56,793 nt of DNA from Vicingaceae bacterium (GCA_028245195.1 JAOKCF010000012.1:1-56793), one strand, 5' to 3'; counted from the stretch's first letter, positions 44,111 through 53,371 are shown. Translations and numbers: made by a program. The notes: generated by a model not told the origin, from the sequence alone.

Positions 44111-45780
44111 TATTCTATTATTTCCAACATTTTAAGGTCATAATATATTCCTCGTTCAATTGAAAATTCAATTTTTTGACCTGAAACAACATCCATGGAC
44201 TGAAATTCTGTTGTAGGGTTTAGTCTGGTCTCTTCTCCATTCATTACGAGCAATAATTCTTGCTGCATCATCAATGGGATTTCTTTTGCCCACCGGTAGT
44301 GCAGCTTATTTTTAATTCTGTCTAATCTTATTTCTAACTGGGGCGGTTTGGTTTCGTCCAAATACCAATTTAACATCGGCGAATAATCGTCTAATAGTAA
44401 TTCGTTTAGTTTGAGAACCATCTCTTCGCTTGAAATATTTTGTTCTGCAAAGTCAATTTGAATTTGCTTTAATGCATTCATGAACAGTCTATCGTCGTTC
44501 ACCAAAGTGCGTAATGAATGCATCATCAATGCACCCTTGTCATAAATGTCTTGGTCTGGTCCATTGGTCCAGCTGTTGTATACTACGCCACAAATTTTGT
44601 GAATTGGAATGGTGTTGGAAGTAGAAAATAACATTCTTTGAATTCGTTTGGAGTAATCGTCTATTCCCAAATGTTGTTCTAAAAATAAGGCTTCTGAGTA
44701 AGTTGCCATTCCTTCATGAATCCAAATGTCACAATAATCTTTTCCCGTTACACTGTTGCCCCACCATTCATGCGCCAACTCGTGGACTAGAGTTGTGTTT
44801 ATGGTGTTTTTCCAATTCTTGCGATAATCATCACCCATTGCAATACAACTCTGGTGTTCCATGGCAGAAAAAGTTGACTCTACAAAACGGCAACCATCAT
44901 TCCACCAGGGGTATGTCCCAAACAATTGCTCAAATTCTTTCATAATAATGGGAGCCTGATTGTAGTATTCTGAAGCGACTTCTTTGTTATAATCCATAAC
45001 AAAGCATTCAATCGTTCTTTTTATTCCATTAATATCTATATATGGCTTCTCTAACTTTATAAAATTCCCCGCATTAAAGGAGATGTTGTAAATATTTATA
45101 GGTTTGGTAACTAGGTGTTTGAAGGTTTTTTTGTTTTCAGCTTCAATTACTTTAATTAATTGTCCGTTTGCAGTAACTGTTAAGTCTGAAGGAACAGTAA
45201 CACTAATCGAACTTGTGTCGGCTTCGTTCCCTAACAAAATGTTACAAGGCATCATAAAGTGTGGACCTACTCCTTCAGTTATAGAAGAAATCCAATGTCT
45301 GCCTCTGTTATCTTTTTTCCATTGAATAGGGCCTTCTCCGAGTGTTTTTACCGGTTTCCCTTTATAGTTTATGGTGAGAATAATTCTACTAGTAAAATCT
45401 TGATCAGTAGGAAAACTTAGAAATAAAAAATCTCCTTTGTGTTTTAGTTTCGCACCTGTCATGTTGCTCGTAAATGACTCAATTTTCATTCGTTTTTGCA
45501 GATCGAACATAAAAGTATCTTGCCGAATGGAAGGAGTAAAGGTAATTTTCATTTGTCCCGAAATCAGTTCCTTTTTTGGCATTAATTCAACAGCCCAATC
45601 ATAGCGGTTTATTTTATAAGCTCTTTGCGGATTTTCATTATTGCCAGCAAGTCTCTCTTTTTTACTGAATTTTTTAAATCCCTCTTTATTCATGCTATAC
45701 TTGACAAAAGGTGTCAAATAGCAAGCGCTTTGAACTAAAATAAGCAGCAAGAGGGTGATTTTTGAAATTAGATTTTGCAT
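44110..45780 (-). CDS. M1-family zinc aminopeptidase, probable lipoprotein
   Basis: The 556-residue protein has a signal ending VQSAC, a Bacteroidota-style lipobox, so it is probably membrane-anchored outside the cytoplasm. The zinc motif HELAHEWWGN begins near residue 333, with the third ligand Glu in IWIHEGMATYSEALFLEQ. The substrate-binding GxMEN-like motif reads FSAMEHQS. It lacks the full C-terminal helical domain of large aminopeptidase N, consistent with its length. The crtO-like gene lies 15 bases upstream. Confidence 0.92.
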   Translation of the reverse strand: MQNLISKITLLLLILVQSACYLTPFVKYSMNKEGFKKFSKKERLAGNNENPQRAYKINRYDWAVELMPKKELISGQMKITFTPSIRQDTFMFDLQKRMKIESFTSNMTGAKLKHKGDFLFLSFPTDQDFTSRIILTINYKGKPVKTLGEGPIQWKKDNRGRHWISSITEGVGPHFMMPCNILLGNEADTSSISVTVPSDLTVTANGQLIKVIEAENKKTFKHLVTKPINIYNISFNAGNFIKLEKPYIDINGIKRTIECFVMDYNKEVASEYYNQAPIIMKEFEQLFGTYPWWNDGCRFVESTFSAMEHQSCIAMGDDYRKNWKNTINTTLVHELAHEWWGNSVTGKDYCDIWIHEGMATYSEALFLEQHLGIDDYSKRIQRMLFSTSNTIPIHKICGVVYNSWTNGPDQDIYDKGALMMHSLRTLVNDDRLFMNALKQIQIDFAEQNISSEEMVLKLNELLLDDYSPMLNWYLDETKPPQLEIRLDRIKNKLHYRWAKEIPLMMQQELLLVMNGEETRLNPTTEFQSMDVVSGQKIEFSIERGIYYDLKMLEIIE

Positions 45781-45795
45781 CGTTTTTTGTGTTCG

Positions 45796-46349
45796 TTATA
45801 ACGGAGTGAACTTAGCCAGACGGATCCGATAGTGACGTTGTAAAATAACGGGATACAAATTGCCTACTATGTTGATGATTGCTGAAAATATAGAAATTGC
45901 ATAGGATGTTAAATACCAGGTGTACACATTTATAAAAGTCAGTAAAATCAATGTGCCTAAATGACCAAATTGAGATTGATGTGTTTGATAAATAAAATTT
46001 TCAATACCAGTTCGGGTTCCATTAAAGTATTTTTACGGTTTTTTTTGGTGCCCCAAAAAAAAAACATCAATAACCTTCTAAAATACGACACGCCCATTAG
46101 CTTGTAACAAAATTGCAAGCGCTTCGAGTTTTTTAAGCGATAATAAGAACTGACGATTATTTGGCTAGTAGAGTAAGCAAAGCCAATAAAAGCAAAAATT
46201 CCTGTATCGAAGAGTGCAATAAGGTATGTAATCAGAAAATCTAAACCAAGGTGAAAATTAATTCCTGCTTGTATCCACAGCGCCGCTAACGCCTGATACA
46301 TCTGGTATGCTAAAAAAGCGGAAGCAAAGAGGAGTGCAATTTTTTTCAA
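45796..46349 (-). pseudogene. CrtO-like acyltransferase gene interrupted by one frameshift
   Basis: The first frame (from ATG at 46349) gives membrane helices and SSYYRLKNSKRLQFCYKLMG, then YFRRLLMFFFWGTKKNRK. After the run of five T residues at 46030-46034 the family text continues one frame away: YFNGTRTGIENFIYQTHQSQ, FGHLGTL, then NIVGNLYPVILQRHYR, to a TAA at 45796. One added base in that run restores about 184 residues. The pattern matches the glycosyl-4,4'-diaponeurosporenoate acyltransferase (CrtO) family. As this is the only lesion and lies between T and A runs, a sequencing error is possible. Confidence 0.82.
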
Positions 46350-46366
46350 AGCATTTATTGACTCTC

Positions 46367-47467
46367 TTATTTTAAATAACTAAAATCATGATTCGCTTCA
46401 ATGTTCAACAACGTTTCGTAAATCAGTTGAATTACATCTTCAATATCATCCTTGTGCGCCATCTCAACAGTGGTATGCATGTAGCGCAATGGCAATGAAA
46501 TTAATGCAGAAGCAACTCCACCTGTAGCGTAGGCAAATGCATCGGTATCGGTACCTGTAATCCTGCTTGCTGCATAACGCTGAAATTTTATTTTGTTCTT
46601 GTCGGCAGTGTCAATAATTAACTCACGTAAATTATTTTGCACGGCAGGACCATAGGCAATAACAGGGCCATCTCCGGCTACAAAATCTCCTTGCTCAACC
46701 TTGTTAATTAACGGAGTTTGTGTATCGTGACAAACGTCTGTAACAATAGCAACATCGGGTTTAATTCTTTCAACAATCATCTGCGCACCACGCAAACCAA
46801 CTTCTTCTTGCACGGCATTGGTAATGTATAAACCGAAAGGCAGTTTTTTCTTGTTCTCCTTCAGTATTCGTGCAACTTCAGCAATCATAAAACCACCAAT
46901 TCGATTGTCTAATGCGCGGCCTACATAGTATTTCTTATTCAGCACCATTAATTCGTCTTCATACGTTATAACGCAGCCGACATGAACACCTAATTTTTCA
47001 ACTTCTTCTTTGGAAGTGCAACCACAATCTAAAAAGATGTTGTTCATTTTTGGAGTGTCCTCAGGTTTGCTTCCGCTTGCCCCTCTTGTATGAATAGCAG
47101 GCCAGCCGAAAATGGCTTTCACAAATCCTTTTTTCGTATGAATATTTACTCTTTTTGAAGGAGCAATCATATGGTCGGATCCTCCATTTCTGCGAACGTA
47201 GATAAAGCCGTCTTTGGTAATGTAATGAACACACCAAGAAATTTCATCTGCATGAGCCTCAATGACGACCTTATATTCTGCCTCTGGGTTGATGACGGCA
47301 ACAGCAGTTCCATATGTATCTACAAAGTACTCATCGATATAAGGCTTTATATAATCTAACCAAATTTTCTGCCCTTCAGCTTCATAGCCAGTTGGTGATG
47401 TATTGTTAAGATATTTGAATAGAAATTTTTCTGAATCTTTATTGATGATCTTTTTGATTTTGGCCAT
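46367..47467 (-). CDS. M42-family glutamyl/leucyl aminopeptidase
   Basis: The 366-residue dinuclear metallopeptidase has all ligand motifs in order: VIEAHADEISW (His), GRALDNRIGG (Asp), AVQEEVGLRGA (catalytic Glu and Glu), IVTDVCHDTQ (Asp) and LRYMHTTVEM (His). M42 enzymes form large tetrahedral cytoplasmic complexes that trim peptides. No signal peptide is present. It leads a leftward run (crtO-like, M1 peptidase, dus, rlmA, flavoprotein) and is divergent from the broken DUF4421 gene. Confidence 0.94.
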   Translation of the reverse strand: MAKIKKIINKDSEKFLFKYLNNTSPTGYEAEGQKIWLDYIKPYIDEYFVDTYGTAVAVINPEAEYKVVIEAHADEISWCVHYITKDGFIYVRRNGGSDHMIAPSKRVNIHTKKGFVKAIFGWPAIHTRGASGSKPEDTPKMNNIFLDCGCTSKEEVEKLGVHVGCVITYEDELMVLNKKYYVGRALDNRIGGFMIAEVARILKENKKKLPFGLYITNAVQEEVGLRGAQMIVERIKPDVAIVTDVCHDTQTPLINKVEQGDFVAGDGPVIAYGPAVQNNLRELIIDTADKNKIKFQRYAASRITGTDTDAFAYATGGVASALISLPLRYMHTTVEMAHKDDIEDVIQLIYETLLNIEANHDFSYLK

Positions 47468-47489
47468 AAATTAAATCTTTATGAAGTAA

Positions 47490-47509
47490 ATATAAGTCCT
47501 TACTTATAT
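47490..47509. repeat. Inverted repeat in the M42/DUF4421 divergent promoter region
   Basis: ATATAAGT and ACTTATAT (8-base arms, 47490-47497 and 47502-47509) flank a 4-base spacer. The right arm overlaps a -7 box at 47507-47514. The position suits an operator. AT richness makes chance possible. Confidence 0.4.
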
Positions 47510-47514
47510 ATTTG
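47507..47514 (+). promoter_or_regulatory. -7 box upstream of the DUF4421 pseudogene
   Basis: TATATTTG is an exact -7 match lying only 6 bases before the ATG at 47520, which would give an almost leaderless message. No -33 TTTG lies at 19-21 bases. Confidence 0.4.
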
Positions 47515-47519
47515 CTAAC

Positions 47520-48536
47520 ATGAAATGCAAAATTCCTCTGTTGCTTGGTGGTTTTATTTTCGCGATTTCATCCACTTAACAAGAGACTGTAGATTCTAAT
47601 TACATAAATGTTCTAACCGAAAAAATACATATAAGGACCTTTTTATCAAGAAAATATACCAATGTTGTAATTTCAAAAATGGCAGTAACTTGATTGACTA
47701 CGAGCCAAATTAAACTGTTGGTTTTGGTATTGGAGCAACTGTAAAGTCATTTTCGTTAAACATGGCTTATGGCCTTAGGTTTTTAAATACAGACGAGGGA
47801 AAAGGGGAAACAAATTATCTTGATTTGCAGGCAAATCTTTATAAGCGTAAATACGTGATGGATGTTTTTGTGCAGTTGTATGATGGGTTTTTTCTGAGCA
47901 ATACAAACGCTTTAAATCAGAATTATAAATTGCCCTTTTATTTAAGGCCAGACTTAAACGCCAGATTATTTGGAGTGTCCTATTTAAACGTTTTTAATTC
48001 TAATAAATTTTCTTATGCCGCCCCTTTCGTGAAAAAATGAGATACAAGAAAAATCAGCGGGAAGTTTTCTTTTGGGCGGTAAAATGTTTTATAGCAGTGT
48101 TGTCACGGATAGCTCATTGATTCCATCTTTTACTCAAGATTCTATTTACGGGGTTATATCAAAAGTGCAACAATTTAGAGCTTTTCAGATTGGATCCACA
48201 GCTGGTTATGCTTATTCTTTAGCAGCAAAAAAACATTTCTTTTTGATTGCTTCGCTAAACCTTTCGTTTATGACTGGACCTGTAAGTTTTAATAATATCG
48301 ACGGGAAGGAAAATGATCAATGGCAGGTTAATCCGGTTTTCGGAATTCGAATGGGGCTTGGTTATAACTCTCCTAAGTGGTTGGGAATAAAATTTTTACT
48401 AGAAGGTACCACTATAAAAGGAGCTGATGAATTGGGAGAAGTAAGCATAAGTGGCGGAAGTGTGAGGTTAAATTATGTGAAGCGATTTGAAATGAGTAAG
48501 AAATTTAAATCTTTCCTTGCAAAACTTCCGCTTTAG
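47520..48536 (+). pseudogene. Broken DUF4421 outer-membrane protein gene
   Basis: Pieces of one DUF4421 protein lie in successive frames. An ATG at 47520 gives a signal-like MKCKIPLLLGGFIFAISST, ended by TAA at 47577-47579. The frame continues as VLTEKIHIRTFLSRKYTNVV, then shifts at an A run (47675-47679) to NGSNLIDYEPN, stop (TAA, 47711-47713), TVGFGIGATV and MAYGLRFLNTDEGKGETNYL. A second shift at an A run (48032-48037) leads to EIQEKSAGSFLLGGKMFYSS and on to the end at 48536. Two stops and two frameshifts mark a real pseudogene. DUF4421 members are Bacteroidota outer-membrane proteins of unknown function. Confidence 0.88.
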
Positions 48537-48555
48537 ATTTTTGTTAACAACAAAG

Positions 48556-49155
48556 ATGGGCATACTAGCTAACTTATTTAAGGGTAATTCTTTTCAATAT
48601 GAGCCAAAGGCCGAGGAGGAAGCTGAAGTTTTAATTCGAGAAGCAATAGTAACTACCAAAGATTTTGAAAATAACTTTTTAGTTTGGTTAGAAAAGGGAA
48701 TGCATAAAGGATTACTAGATTACCTAAATGAGTGTATTTCGGAGCGAAAAGAAAATTCTGGAGCTGAGGTCAACGTTTATTTTCATGAATCTAAAAACTC
48801 CAATGGGTTTTATTTTCGAGCAGAAAGCCCGTGGTTAACTGAAGATTATCATTTTCTTGTCCGTTTAATCAAAAAAAAATTGGTGGCTCAGCACTATGTG
48901 CAAAATCATGCGACTAGAGAAGTAATAGAGCAGAAAGGAGTGCTAAAAACCAAGGAAGAATTTTTCTTTAAACCTTCTTTAAAATTTAAGCGAGAAACTC
49001 CTTACCAACAATTATTCGGAAATGTCTTTGTTGAACACAGAATTAATGAAGACAAAACGGACCTCATAAAAATAATGGTGAACACATATACTGATCAGCT
49101 TTATAAAAAGCCCTACGATTTCCAGGATTTTTTAACCGAAATTTGTTTAATTTAA
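48556..49155 (+). CDS. Uncharacterised cytoplasmic protein, coupled to the kinase-like gene
   Basis: The 199-residue protein is counted from the ATG at 48556; a TTG at 48517 would overlap the DUF4421 remnant. It has no signal peptide or membrane helix and no domain I recognise. The N-terminal third is acidic and helical (KAEEEAEVLIREAIVTTKDF). The middle looks mixed alpha/beta (AEVNVYFHESKNSNGFYFRA), and a basic segment follows (RLIKKKLVAQHYVQNHATRE). The stop is 4 bases before the next gene, indicating a two-gene unit. Confidence 0.72.
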   Translation: MGILANLFKGNSFQYEPKAEEEAEVLIREAIVTTKDFENNFLVWLEKGMHKGLLDYLNECISERKENSGAEVNVYFHESKNSNGFYFRAESPWLTEDYHFLVRLIKKKLVAQHYVQNHATREVIEQKGVLKTKEEFFFKPSLKFKRETPYQQLFGNVFVEHRINEDKTDLIKIMVNTYTDQLYKKPYDFQDFLTEICLI

Positions 49156-49159
49156 TGGC

Positions 49160-50230
49160 ATGAATGATATTTCGAAAAAGAAAGTGCACTACCCTATAAA
49201 AGAGCCGCTGCGCCAATATCTAGAAGAGTACTCTAGAGAAATATCACTTCCTATTGCTTATGAAGATTTAAACCATTACGAGAACTCTATATCGCTATAC
49301 AATGATGTAGGAGAGGATACTCTCTGGGAGACTGTTTTTTATAGTCAAAGTGATATGAGCGAAATTCATTCGGCACTGAGCAGTGTATATGCCTTGCTAA
49401 AAACCGAGGGAGATATAGAAGTTCTAGAACATTTATATGTAAACCGGATAGACTATTGTCCCTTTGGGAATTCCAAACCATTTCGTATTAGAGTGACAAA
49501 CAAGTTTAACGACAATTACGATTATTTCTATATAAAGAAAGCAGATTCTTCTCGAATTTATGGTTTAGAGTTGGAGCATATTCTTTCACCCAATAGAATC
49601 TCCTATATTGTTGATGGTAATACAATAGTAGAGGATCACATCGCAGGAATTCCGGGAGATGTATTTATAAAAGATTGGCTAAAGGATCCGCAGTTGAATA
49701 AAATTCGATTGGCTAAAGAGTTTGTGAAGTTTAATGAGCGTTCTTTTGTTCGCCTTTTGGGAGATATGCGCTCTTATAATTATGTGGTTGATGTTACTCC
49801 GGATTTTGATGCAGTTCAATATAGAATACGAGCAATCGATTTTGATCAGCAAACGTATGAGGGGAATAAAACCATGTATTTGCCGCAATTTTTCAAAGAT
49901 AATAACCCCATTGTAGAGTTTGTTGCAAACCTTTTGGATCCTAAAACGATTCGACAATACCAGAAGGAGGAGCGGGTATTAATTGCTAACAGGATTAAGG
50001 TTTCACAGTATCGCTTGAAAGATTTATCTGACTGTTTAGAAAATGATACGATTAGTCTGCCTGAAAAAGTAAATCAACTAAAACAAGAATTAGCAGAGCA
50101 TTTTAGCGATGACAGTTTCTTGGAGTGCAACTGTATGGGAGATATCCTTAAAACTCGATTGTATATTTTGATGTACGACAATCGCTCAATTTTAAAAGGA
50201 GACGGTGATAAGGAGTTTAAGTTAGTTTAA
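49160..50230 (+). CDS. Uncharacterised protein with apparent protein-kinase-like fold
   Basis: The 356-residue protein is not recognised by name. Its residues 100-230 follow the order of a kinase fold. There is a strand with Lys126/127 (DYFYIKKAD), a helix with Glu137/139 (GLELEHIL) and a hinge-like TIVEDHIAGIPGDVF (155-169). A catalytic-loop-like LLGDMRSYNYVVD has Asp202 and Asn207 at the exact D-x4-N spacing. A metal-binding-like RAIDFD starts at Asp227. The first 100 and last 100 residues are helical. Kinase activity is inference from motif order only. It forms a unit with the preceding gene and converges with a dehydrogenase gene by a 9-base overlap. Confidence 0.7.
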   Translation: MNDISKKKVHYPIKEPLRQYLEEYSREISLPIAYEDLNHYENSISLYNDVGEDTLWETVFYSQSDMSEIHSALSSVYALLKTEGDIEVLEHLYVNRIDYCPFGNSKPFRIRVTNKFNDNYDYFYIKKADSSRIYGLELEHILSPNRISYIVDGNTIVEDHIAGIPGDVFIKDWLKDPQLNKIRLAKEFVKFNERSFVRLLGDMRSYNYVVDVTPDFDAVQYRIRAIDFDQQTYEGNKTMYLPQFFKDNNPIVEFVANLLDPKTIRQYQKEERVLIANRIKVSQYRLKDLSDCLENDTISLPEKVNQLKQELAEHFSDDSFLECNCMGDILKTRLYILMYDNRSILKGDGDKEFKLV

Positions 50231-51157
50231 AATTTTATTGGCTAGAACATTGCTGAGTTTAAAATAAGACTCCTTCGTCCAGCCGGCAACGTGTGGAGTT
50301 AGTAATACTCTTTTTGAGTTAGCTAGATACTGAAAATCAGCTGGTATATCTTCTTTTTTTAAATCTTCAAAAGAAGTTTTTTCATACTCTAGCACATCCA
50401 AACATGCACCTAAAACTTTACCATTATCTAAAGCTTTTACTAGGTCAGAGGTTTTAATATTTTTTCCTCGAGCAGTATTAATCAGGTAAATATTGTTTTC
50501 AAATCGATTTAAGAAGGAATAGTCAATCATATAAGTTGTTTCTTCCGTTAATGGAAGGTGTATGCTTAATATCTCGGTTTCCTTAGAAAAAGTCTCTAAA
50601 TCAACTTCAGTTATAACACTACTGGGAAAGTTGCTTTTGTACTTGTCATAGGCAATCGTCTTTACACCAAAACTGACTAATCTTTCAGCCAGGGCTTTTC
50701 CCATGAACCCGTATCCTAGTAACCCAACAGTTTTTCCTTTTAGTTCAAGGCCTCGGTTTTTCTCTCTGTTCCATTTTGCTTCTCGAACTTCTGAGTCCGA
50801 TTGTTTAAGGTTGTTAAAAAGGCTTAAAATCATTCCTATACAATGCTCAGCAACAGCATCTCTATTTCCCTCTGGCGAGTTGTATAGTTGTATGTTCTTT
50901 TCGTGAGCTATTTTCGAGTCTATATTTTCCATGCCTGCTCCCGAACGTGCAATCCACTTTAATTGAGAAGATTGCTCAAATACTGCTTCGTCAAATTTGA
51001 ATTTGCTGCGAATAACTGCTCCGCTATAAATAGGTAAAATATCAAGAATTTCTGCTCTTGACAGTTCGTTCTTCCAATGACATTCATAGCCTGCTTGTTC
51101 CAATCTTTCAAAAAGAACTGGGTGAACTGAATCGATAAAAATTACTTTGGGTTTCAT
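50222..51157 (-). CDS. D-isomer-specific 2-hydroxyacid dehydrogenase
   Basis: The 311-residue NAD enzyme has the dinucleotide motif TVGLLGYGFMGKALAERLV. The catalytic residues appear as Arg in INTARGKNIK, Glu in CLDVLEYEK and His in LLTPHVAGWTKES. It may be a phosphoglycerate dehydrogenase or glyoxylate/hydroxypyruvate reductase type; no regulatory ACT domain is present. It is last in the leftward run after mgtE, with a 23-base gap. Confidence 0.9.
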   Translation of the reverse strand: MKPKVIFIDSVHPVLFERLEQAGYECHWKNELSRAEILDILPIYSGAVIRSKFKFDEAVFEQSSQLKWIARSGAGMENIDSKIAHEKNIQLYNSPEGNRDAVAEHCIGMILSLFNNLKQSDSEVREAKWNREKNRGLELKGKTVGLLGYGFMGKALAERLVSFGVKTIAYDKYKSNFPSSVITEVDLETFSKETEILSIHLPLTEETTYMIDYSFLNRFENNIYLINTARGKNIKTSDLVKALDNGKVLGACLDVLEYEKTSFEDLKKEDIPADFQYLANSKRVLLTPHVAGWTKESYFKLSNVLANKILN

Positions 51158-51180
51158 CTGTTCAAATTTTGCAAAAAGCC

Positions 51181-52539
51181 TTACAGCCAGATATACATCA
51201 AATGACCTATGCCAAAATAAATAAACAAACCTACAATGTCATTCATAGTAGTGATAAATGGTCCTGTAGCTAGTGCCGGATCTATTTTGTATTTATCTAA
51301 CATTAACGGCACGAAGGTGCCAAATAGGCCAGCAAAAGCGATTACCAATACTAAAGCGACACTTACAGTTCCTGCTAAAGCATTATTGTCTTTGTAAATC
51401 ATTGTGTAAATCAAAATTAACATACTACAAACTAAACCATTTACTAAGGCAACTAATAGTTCTTTGCCTAATCGCTGAAATAAATTGTCAAACCCAAGGC
51501 TGTTATTGGCTAATCCTTGAACAATAATTGCTGACGATTGGACACCAACATTTCCGCCCATTGCGGCAATAAGCGGTATAAAAAGTGCCATCTCTGGATA
51601 AATCTGTAGTGTATCTTCGTATTGATTAATGACTAACGCGCCAAATATCCCTCCTAACAACCCAATCAATAACCAAGGCAATCTAGCTCGTGTTAGAACT
51701 CGAACACTATCGGTTGAGTCAACACTCTCTGAGATACCCGAAGCCATTTGGTAATCTTTCTCTGCTTCTTCCTTAATTACATCTACGATATCATCAATAG
51801 TAATTCTTCCTATCAATCGATTAAGTTCATCTACAACCGGCAAAACAACTAGGTCATATTTCTCCATAATAGAAGCAATTTCGTCAGCCTCTTCATAAGC
51901 TTTTACAGATCGAACTTCGTCAAAATAAAGGTCTTTAACTGTTGCGCCCGAAGGGGCTAATAGCAATTGTTTTAAACTTAATGTGCCAATTAATTTGTTT
52001 TCTTTGTCAACTACATAAATAGTATAAACATCTTCTATGTCTTCCGCTTGTTTTCGCATTTCACGCAAGCATTGAATCAACGTCCAATTAATTCGAACTC
52101 TTATAAGTTCTTTCGCCATTAAACCACCTGCAGAATCTTCTGGGTAGTGCAGCAAATCAACAATGTCACTTGCCAAATCGGCATCGGTAATTGCAGAAAT
52201 TACCTGGTCTTTTTTATCATCTGAAAGCTCAGCCATTATATCGGCAGCATCATCAGAATCCATGTTGTCTATGAAGTTCTCGGCAATTTCTTTAGGGCTG
52301 AGGGTGCGTAGCAACTTTTCTCGAACATCTTCCTCAAGTTCAATAAGTACATCGGCAGCTACCTCATCATCTAAACATTGATAAAGTAATACTACTTCTT
52401 CTGTTTCCAGTTCGTCACATATGTCTGCAATGTCAGCAGGGTGAAGCTGATTGACCTCATTCAATAAATCTGCTTTAAGATTGCTATTTAAACATTCCTG
52501 TAATTCAGATATAAATTCTTTGGTTAATTCAAACTGCAT
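51181..52539 (-). CDS. mgtE: Magnesium transporter MgtE
   Basis: The 452-residue channel has the MgtE N domain (LHPADIADICDELETEEVV), two CBS domains (LIRVRINWTLIQCLREMRKQ and SVKAYEEADEIASIMEKYDL) and five C-terminal membrane helices. The pore motif MGGNVGVQSSAIIVQGLANN is present, as is ATGPFITTMNDIVGLFIYFG. It takes up Mg2+ and is gated by cytoplasmic Mg2+ through the N and CBS domains. It follows rsmA by 34 bases, so no Mg riboswitch is seen. Confidence 0.96.
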   Translation of the reverse strand: MQFELTKEFISELQECLNSNLKADLLNEVNQLHPADIADICDELETEEVVLLYQCLDDEVAADVLIELEEDVREKLLRTLSPKEIAENFIDNMDSDDAADIMAELSDDKKDQVISAITDADLASDIVDLLHYPEDSAGGLMAKELIRVRINWTLIQCLREMRKQAEDIEDVYTIYVVDKENKLIGTLSLKQLLLAPSGATVKDLYFDEVRSVKAYEEADEIASIMEKYDLVVLPVVDELNRLIGRITIDDIVDVIKEEAEKDYQMASGISESVDSTDSVRVLTRARLPWLLIGLLGGIFGALVINQYEDTLQIYPEMALFIPLIAAMGGNVGVQSSAIIVQGLANNSLGFDNLFQRLGKELLVALVNGLVCSMLILIYTMIYKDNNALAGTVSVALVLVIAFAGLFGTFVPLMLDKYKIDPALATGPFITTMNDIVGLFIYFGIGHLMYIWL

Positions 52540-52573
52540 GCACTTAATTTTTCAGTTGCTAATTTAACCTTTA

Positions 52574-53371
52574 TCAACCAATAGAGGTCGGTTCAGCTGA
52601 TTTAATTAGATTTGACAAATCTATAAACTCTTGAACACTTAATGATTCAGGTCGTCTTGTGAATAGTTCCATTACTTTTAGGTCATCATTCAAAAATTGC
52701 TTCAACGAGTTTCGCATAGTTTTTCTGCGTTGGTTGAATGATACTTTTACAAGTTGCTTAAATAGTTTTTCGTCACAAGGTAATTTCTTTATATTATTCC
52801 TTTTTAGTCTAATAACTGCAGATTTTACCTTTGGCTGCGGATCAAAAACATCTTCATGTACAGTGAATAAATAGTCAATATCAAAATACGCTTGCAATAA
52901 AATAGAAGTAATTCCATATACTTTTGAACCTTCTCTTGAAGCAATTCTTTCAGCTACTTCTTTTTGGAACATACCGACTACCTCCAAACACTGATCTTTG
53001 TATTCTAACGCTTTAAATAGTATTTGCGTAGAGATGTTATATGGGAAATTTCCTAGAATTCCAAAAGGTTCGTCACCATAAATGTTCCGTAAATCTAAGC
53101 CTAAAAAGTCTCCATCAATCAATTGATCGTTATTAATCCAGTCTTCTTTTTTAAGGTACTCGATGGATTCGGTGTCAATATCAATTACAGTGAGTTTTAA
53201 ATCTTTTCGTGCTGTGATAAATTTGGTTAATACACCCATTCCTGCGCCAACCTCCAAAACGTTTTTCAGTTTTCCATCTTCGTTAAAAGCATCAACCGTT
53301 GCTTTTGCAATGCTGAGGTCTGTTAAGAAATGCTGTCCAAGCTGCTTTTTTGCTCTTACCCTTTTTGCCAT
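52574..53371 (-). CDS. rsmA: 16S rRNA dimethyladenosine transferase RsmA
   Basis: The 265-residue enzyme dimethylates two adjacent adenines in helix 45 of 16S rRNA. Motifs are KKQLGQHFLTDLSIAKA at the N-terminus, VLEVGAGMGVLTKFI for SAM, and the catalytic NFPYNIST. FQKEVAERIASREGSKVYG follows as usual. Its ATG overlaps the stop of the DUF4286 gene by one base. Confidence 0.97.
   Translation of the reverse strand: MAKRVRAKKQLGQHFLTDLSIAKATVDAFNEDGKLKNVLEVGAGMGVLTKFITARKDLKLTVIDIDTESIEYLKKEDWINNDQLIDGDFLGLDLRNIYGDEPFGILGNFPYNISTQILFKALEYKDQCLEVVGMFQKEVAERIASREGSKVYGITSILLQAYFDIDYLFTVHEDVFDPQPKVKSAVIRLKRNNIKKLPCDEKLFKQLVKVSFNQRRKTMRNSLKQFLNDDLKVMELFTRRPESLSVQEFIDLSNLIKSAEPTSIG

Noticed and set aside
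46025..46070. Programmed -1 frameshift in the crtO-like gene at its A-rich slippery run
   Set aside because: A -1 slip at the run of eight A would meet a TAA two codons later; only a change in the later five-base run restores the frame.
52540..52573. Magnesium riboswitch before mgtE
   Set aside because: Only 34 bases separate it from rsmA, too short for a known Mg-sensing leader.
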